Part shown: piece after piece, positions 58,125 through 64,000 of the stretch
Position numbering within the stretch: position 1 is the stretch's first letter
Layout of the letters: each line of letters begins with the position of its first letter
NCBI RefSeq assembly: GCF_014250475.1
Contig: NZ_CP060204.1
Span: 558,001-622,000, forward strand
DNA: 64,000 bases
Direction of reading: 5' to 3'
DNA from: Selenomonas timonae
GTDB taxonomy: Bacteria > Bacillota > Negativicutes > Selenomonadales > Selenomonadaceae
The notes under the pieces: generated by a model
Database searches by the model: none
Seen by the model: only the letters and a program-made list of their open reading frames with translations
Told to the model about the DNA's origin: nothing
Translations under genes and position numbers: made by a program

Positions 58125-58153
58125 AGTATAACACAAGAACATACGTATGACAA
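58125..58153 (-). promoter_or_regulatory. promoter of toxin mRNA, TA-like copy 2
   Basis: On the minus strand TTGTCA and TATACT are separated by 17 nt. The spacer GTATGTTCTTGTGT resembles that of copy 1. It directly follows the gyrB terminator, so read-through from gyrB would feed the toxin. Confidence 0.65.
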
Positions 58154-58190
58154 GAAAATCCCCTTGATGCACACAGCGTCAAGGGGATTC
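58154..58190 (-). terminator. gyrB operon terminator
   Basis: ATCCCCTTGA and TCAAGGGGAT form a 10-bp perfect stem followed on the minus strand by TTTTC. Confidence 0.85.
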
Positions 58191-58206
58191 TTCTATATGC
58201 GATTCT

Positions 58207-60279
<2,073 letters not shown>

Positions 60280-60672
60280 CTACTTTTTCGGAATCGGCTT
60301 TATACGAATGATTTCGCAGTTGTTTTCCTTCAACAAATCAGCACAGTATACGCGCAGCGGCGGAATGTCATCGTGAGCCATGTCCCAGACTGCAGTCATG
60401 TCGATGGAGCTGTGGTAGGTATGTGCGAAGAAGTTACGCATTCCCTTGATAAGTCTCCACGGAACTTCCGTATGAGTCGTGATGAATTCATTGGAAAAGG
60501 ATTTTGCCACCTCTCCGATGGTCTGCAATGCCATGGAACACGTATGCTGATAGTGACGATCCCGCATAAAGTCTTCCTGTGTAGCACCAAAACGCTCTAT
60601 TGCGCTGATGATATCATCACAGTACTGCACGATGATTTGCAGGATCTGCGCGTCTTTCGAGCTGAGATTCAT
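60280..60672 (-). CDS. hepT: HepT-like RNase toxin (DUF86)
   Basis: A 130-residue helical protein of the HEPN superfamily. The catalytic R-x4-H-x-Y motif is RNFFAHTY near residue 78, and the preceding helix CSMALQTIGEVAKSFSNEF is typical. HepT proteins are RNases silenced by AMPylation by the MntA partner, which is encoded immediately upstream with a 56-nt overlap. The pair sits between dciA and gyrB. Confidence 0.88.
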   Translation of the reverse strand: MNLSSKDAQILQIIVQYCDDIISAIERFGATQEDFMRDRHYQHTCSMALQTIGEVAKSFSNEFITTHTEVPWRLIKGMRNFFAHTYHSSIDMTAVWDMAHDDIPPLRVYCADLLKENNCEIIRIKPIPKK

Positions 60673-60958
60673 AAAGCAGTACCTTTTCTCTCTCTATGTA
60701 TTTCGTAAAAATCGGATACTCTGTCGGAATGCGCGTGATGATATCCACCTCTTTCGCAAGAGCTTCCTCTATATCCAGATGAAAGGCAACCAGATCAAGC
60801 AGTTTCATGCTGCGATCAGTTTCCGCATAGACATCTACATCGCTGTCCTCACGCGCCTCGCCGCGTGCATACGAGCCGAAGAGCCAGACTTTTTCGATCT
60901 TATATTGTTCACAAATAGGGCGGATTTTCGTGCGGATTTCGTCGATGGTGAGAATCAT
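60617..60958 (-). CDS. mntA: MntA-like nucleotidyltransferase antitoxin
   Basis: A 113-residue minimal nucleotidyltransferase. The signature LFGSYARGEAREDSDVDVYA (GSxARG-x4-SDxD) is at about residues 26-45 and VDIIT supplies the third acidic residue. It should AMPylate the Tyr of HepT. The C-terminal 20 residues are encoded inside the overlap with hepT. It starts 22 nt after the dciA stop. Confidence 0.88.
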   Translation of the reverse strand: MILTIDEIRTKIRPICEQYKIEKVWLFGSYARGEAREDSDVDVYAETDRSMKLLDLVAFHLDIEEALAKEVDIITRIPTEYPIFTKYIEREKVLLYESQLERRADPANHRAVL

Positions 60959-60980
60959 GGGGATCGCCCCTTTCTGTAAA

Positions 60981-61892
60981 TTATTTCTTTTTCGCCTTGC
61001 GCTTCTTCATCTCTTCCCAGAACTCACGCGTGGTGATGAGTTCGTTCCTGAGTTCCCAGAAGGTGCTTTGAATTTTTTTCGGCGTGACCTCTTCGGGTGG
61101 GAGTCCGCGATGGAGCATGGTGAGAAAGCGTGCGTTCTCGCTGTCCTGTGCGGTGTACTCGCTCTCGCCCGCGATCTGACGGACGAGGTCGGCGCGCTCG
61201 CTGCCGAGCATAAGGGCATCACAGGATGGGACGCGGCGCACGATGTCGGCGAGCTTTGCCCACGGTTCACGTCGGAGGATGGCACGTACCTCGCGGCGCA
61301 CGCTCCGCTCCTCTGCGCGCCGGCAGTCGAGGCAGACGCCCTGCACCATGCGTCCGCAAGAGGGACAGGAGGCGAACCCGCGCTGCTCCTTGAGGCGCTG
61401 TGCCTTGCGCGAGATCTGATAGGCACGCTGAATGCGCGTTGCGAGTTCGCCGTCACTGACCGTCTCCGCGAGCGCTGTACCGCGTGCAATCTCCTCATCT
61501 GTGAGTCCCGTCTGCACGACGGCGCGCGCATAGGCGGCAGGCGTCTCTGTATCCACCCCCTCCTCGCTCAGAATGGGTTCGGGGCGCGCAGAGCGGGCAA
61601 AGGCAATCTCCTTGACCATGCGCCCGCCCGCGTAGTTGTTGACACACTGGACGATCTCGGGCGCGCTCATGCGCATCTCGTTCTTCCATGTGGCGTCGGG
61701 TGTATAGAGGAAGAGTTTGCCGTCACGCACGGCGACAGCGCGGACGCGGCGCGCGATCATGTCGCCCATGATGTCTGCCCAATGGGAGAGGGTGGTGTGC
61801 GTGATATAGTCGCGCTCGAAGGCGGGGCCAAGGCGGTGGATGGCGGCGCGCACGTCTTCGCCCGTATCCGCTGTGCCAAGTGTTGTGCGCAT
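60981..61892 (-). CDS. dciA: DciA-like helicase-loading protein (DUF721)
   Basis: A 303-residue protein with a DUF721 domain over about residues 10-100 (LSHWADIMGDMIARRVRAVAV, LFLYTPDATWKNEMRM). Proteins of this type recruit the replicative helicase in bacteria lacking DnaC/DnaI. The long C-terminal part has a zinc-finger-like CPSCGRMVQGVCLDC (about 190-205) and a basic end KKRKAKKK. Its position between recF and gyrB supports the call. The start at MRTTLGTADT is chosen because AGGAGG lies 8 nt upstream. The zinc region is unusual for short DciA proteins. Confidence 0.85.
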   Translation of the reverse strand: MRTTLGTADTGEDVRAAIHRLGPAFERDYITHTTLSHWADIMGDMIARRVRAVAVRDGKLFLYTPDATWKNEMRMSAPEIVQCVNNYAGGRMVKEIAFARSARPEPILSEEGVDTETPAAYARAVVQTGLTDEEIARGTALAETVSDGELATRIQRAYQISRKAQRLKEQRGFASCPSCGRMVQGVCLDCRRAEERSVRREVRAILRREPWAKLADIVRRVPSCDALMLGSERADLVRQIAGESEYTAQDSENARFLTMLHRGLPPEEVTPKKIQSTFWELRNELITTREFWEEMKKRKAKKK

Positions 61893-61942
61893 CGCTGTGC
61901 CTCCTATCAGCTTGCCATATGTTCCCCTAATCTCCAATGTTT

Positions 61943-63064
61943 CTACTCTTCCCTCACCCGTCCCGCCTCCACATAGCGGTACGTGCCCATGCGCTCACTG
62001 GGGAAATATGCCGCGTCGGTTGCGGTGATGAATGTTTGGATCTGCTCGCTCTCGATGAAGGAGAGGAGCGCAGACCTGCGTGCGGCATCCAACTCGCTCA
62101 TCACATCGTCAAGCAGTAGGATGGGTGCCTCGCCGACGTGCTCGCGCAGGTAGAAGAGCTCGGCGAGCTTCAGCGCGAGCGCGCCCGTGCGCTGCTGTCC
62201 CTGCGAGCCGTAGCTCCTGAGGCTCATGCCGGAGGTGCTGAGGACGATATCGTCGAGATGCGGCCCTATCCCCGTTGTGGCGCGTGCAATGTCGCGCGTA
62301 CGCCCATCATGCAACATCTCATTATACCATAGTTCGAGGCGTTCTGTCATGCCATCTTTATCACGCGTGAGTTCTGCAGGCGCATGCGCGATCTCATAGG
62401 AGAGCGCGAGCTCCTCGCCCGCCGCAAGCACCGCCTGCACGCGCGCGGAGAGCGCACCGAGCTGCTCCGTTGCTGCGATGCGGCGCGTGACGATGTACGC
62501 CGCACTCTTTGCGAGCTGTGCGTCCCACGGGAGAAGTGCATCGGGCGGGATAAGCCGCTCGCGAATGTCCTTCAGGAGAGCTCCGCGCTGGCGCAGGATG
62601 TGCGTATAGCGCAGGAGCTCGCCGTAGTAGGCGGGGCTTGCCTGAGAGAGCTCGGCATCCAGATAGCGACGACGCAGTGCAGGCGCGCCCTTGACGAGGA
62701 AGAGATCCTCGGGGGAAAAGAGCACCATTGGCAGGATGCCGACCAATTCGCGCTGTTTCAGATGCTCCCCCGCGTACTCGATGCGCCGCCGCATGCCGCG
62801 CCGAAAGGTAAAGGAAAGCTCCGCAGGAACATCGTGCCGCAGAAAGGAGAGCGCGATATGCGCTCCGTCCGTACCCATGCGAATAAGCTCCGCATCGCTC
62901 GAGGTGCGATGGGAGCGTCCAAAGGCGGCATAGTAGAGCGCCTCGATGATATTCGTCTTGCCCTGCGCGTTCGCACCGAGAAAGATCTGCACACCCGCAT
63001 CGAAGTCGAGGTGCAGTTCATCATAGTTACGGTAGGAACGCAGTTGTAACGATGTAATTCGCAT
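61943..63064 (-). CDS. recF: DNA replication and repair protein RecF
   Basis: A 373-residue SMC-like ATPase that loads RecA at gaps. Walker A is GANAQGKTNIIEALYY near residue 32, the ABC signature region contains YGSQGQQRTGALALKLAE, and Walker B is ILLLDDVMSELDAARR. Length and position (after dnaN and yaaA) are standard. It starts 2 nt after the yaaA stop. Confidence 0.97.
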   Translation of the reverse strand: MRITSLQLRSYRNYDELHLDFDAGVQIFLGANAQGKTNIIEALYYAAFGRSHRTSSDAELIRMGTDGAHIALSFLRHDVPAELSFTFRRGMRRRIEYAGEHLKQRELVGILPMVLFSPEDLFLVKGAPALRRRYLDAELSQASPAYYGELLRYTHILRQRGALLKDIRERLIPPDALLPWDAQLAKSAAYIVTRRIAATEQLGALSARVQAVLAAGEELALSYEIAHAPAELTRDKDGMTERLELWYNEMLHDGRTRDIARATTGIGPHLDDIVLSTSGMSLRSYGSQGQQRTGALALKLAELFYLREHVGEAPILLLDDVMSELDAARRSALLSFIESEQIQTFITATDAAYFPSERMGTYRYVEAGRVREE

Positions 63065-63066
63065 AA

Positions 63067-63282
63067 TTACGCACGCGTAACACGGTAAATATCTGTACCA
63101 TCTACTGTAATGATGTCACCTTGGACAAGTTTACGGCGGCGTGCAGTCTCGACCTCCCCATTGCGCAGGATAGCTCCCTCTGCAATGAGTTCCTTTACGA
63201 CGCCGCCGCTTGGTACAGCGCCCGCGAGCTTTAGGAATTGGTCGAGCTGGATATTCTCAGTGTGAATCTCGATGTCTGTCAA
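63067..63282 (-). CDS. yaaA: S4-domain RNA-binding protein YaaA
   Basis: A 71-residue S4 domain protein: DQFLKLAGAVPSGGVVKELI and VETARRRKLVQGDIITVDG are the S4 core. It is found between dnaN and recF in many Firmicutes. The start codon is TTG, overlapping the dnaN stop as TTGA, so translation depends on coupling to dnaN. Function is not well defined. Confidence 0.93.
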   Translation of the reverse strand: MTDIEIHTENIQLDQFLKLAGAVPSGGVVKELIAEGAILRNGEVETARRRKLVQGDIITVDGTDIYRVTRA

Positions 63283-64000
63283 TGTGTCCTCACAGGCGTT
63301 ACAACGTAGATATAGTTTGGATCGGCTTCCTCACGGATCGTGATCGGCGAGAGGTTCATGCCCTGTGCGTTCGCCCCCTGCAACGAGAGGATGAAGGTAT
63401 CGCTGTCGAGGGACTTCACAGCATCCATGAGATAGGAGGCGTTGAATGCAATCGTCACATCATCGCCCGTAACCTCTGCGGCGATGGTCTCCTCTGCCTC
63501 GCCGATCTCGGGGCTGTTCGAGGAGATGCGCATGAGCCCCTGCTCGAATGCGAGTTTGACGATGTTATACTGATCGGTGCGTGCGATAAGCGAGGCGCGT
63601 TCGACCGCCGAGGCAAAGGTAGCAGCGTCGAGTGTGACGCGCGTGCGGATGTTCTCCTCCTGCGGGATGACGCGGCGGTAGTCCGGGAATGCGCCCTCGA
63701 TGAGGCGTGATGTCATGTAGATGCTGCCGGATGACATGCTGATCTGGTTATAGGAGCAGGTGACGTGGATGTCGGTCGGTACGTCGCCCGTGATGGTACG
63801 CGTGACCTCCTCGAGGAATTTCGCAGGGATGATGATGCGGATCTGCCCTGCATCCTCTTCGAGCAGCTCGCTCTTGACGGCGAGACGGTGGACGTTCGTG
63901 GCGGCAAATGTGACTTCCTTGCCCTCGACTTCGAGCTGGCAGCCCGTGAAGATGGGACGGCGGTCACGCTGCTCCTCGCGCAGGCAGGCGAAGGTTGATT
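63279..64000 (-). CDS. dnaN: DNA polymerase III beta clamp, partial
   Basis: The C-terminal 240 or so codons of the sliding clamp; the gene is cut by the right edge. TFACLREEQRDRRPIFTGC and the run VTFAATNVHRLAVK correspond to domain 2. TSRLIEGAFPDYRRVIP is the domain 2-3 linker motif and MNLSPITIREEA is near the end. The usual C-terminal MPMR-like end is here YIYVVTPVRTH. dnaA should follow to the right, with the main origin. Confidence 0.95.
   Translation of the reverse strand, partial: STFACLREEQRDRRPIFTGCQLEVEGKEVTFAATNVHRLAVKSELLEEDAGQIRIIIPAKFLEEVTRTITGDVPTDIHVTCSYNQISMSSGSIYMTSRLIEGAFPDYRRVIPQEENIRTRVTLDAATFASAVERASLIARTDQYNIVKLAFEQGLMRISSNSPEIGEAEETIAAEVTGDDVTIAFNASYLMDAVKSLDSDTFILSLQGANAQGMNLSPITIREEADPNYIYVVTPVRTH

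Overview
The window looks like chromosomal DNA of a diderm Firmicute of the class Negativicutes, most likely Selenomonas or a close relative. The protein-coding DNA is mostly GC-rich. An autotransporter with an outer-membrane barrel sits beside Firmicute-type genes (LCP ligase, comEB-like dCMP deaminase, yaaA/recF/dciA/gyrB replication cluster). The genus is inferred from overall character only; no database was searched.

Layout. 0-4.3 kb: a minus-strand operon trpS, phosphonate cytidylyltransferase, cytidylyltransferase-PEP mutase fusion, methyltransferase and AEP transaminase (cut by the left edge), which should make a CMP-activated phosphonate for surface decoration. 4.5-7.4 kb: malic enzyme and an LCP protein. 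7.6-12.2 kb: CYTH protein, a dense DnaA-box cluster, mgtC, a type I toxin-antitoxin-like locus, dCMP deaminase and mnmG. 12.2-14.3 kb: a tiny CRISPR array with leader, threonine aldolase and an unknown gene. 14.4-23 kb: autotransporter, WG-repeat protein, AmmeMemoRadiSam pair, a secreted protein and a DUF554 protein. 23-34 kb: a hexuronate pathway (eda, kdgK, uxaA, uxaB, dehydrogenase), a sigma-54 activator and a TRAP transporter behind a consensus -24/-12 promoter. 34-41 kb: AGCS symporter, a holin/amidase-like pair, purine permease plus adenine deaminase, and small membrane or secreted genes. 41-54 kb: a defence island with EVE-McrB/McrC, an IetAS-like AAA ATPase/subtilisin pair, an AT-rich unknown gene and a type IIS (AlwI-like) restriction-modification pair. 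54-57.3 kb: TNT-like NADase, a zinc-ribbon gene ending in a repeat, class M sirtuin, Zn-macrodomain and an NAD(P)-binding protein. 57.3-58.2 kb: a second CRISPR mini-array and a second copy of the type I TA-like locus. 58.2-64 kb: gyrB, a HepT/MntA module, dciA, recF, yaaA and dnaN (cut by the right edge).

The most novel-looking signals are not in the large genes. (1) Two copies of a compact locus encode a 22-residue hydrophobic peptide whose Shine-Dalgarno lies in a hairpin, opposed by an RNA of about 85 nt with its own strong promoter and terminator. (2) At least three families of small structured repeats are present: one has termini that differ between copies yet stay self-complementary, and another combines a terminator with a G-rich hairpin and forms the end of a zinc-ribbon gene. 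(3) Two CRISPR mini-arrays with matching leaders lie inverted about 45 kb apart with no cas genes between them.
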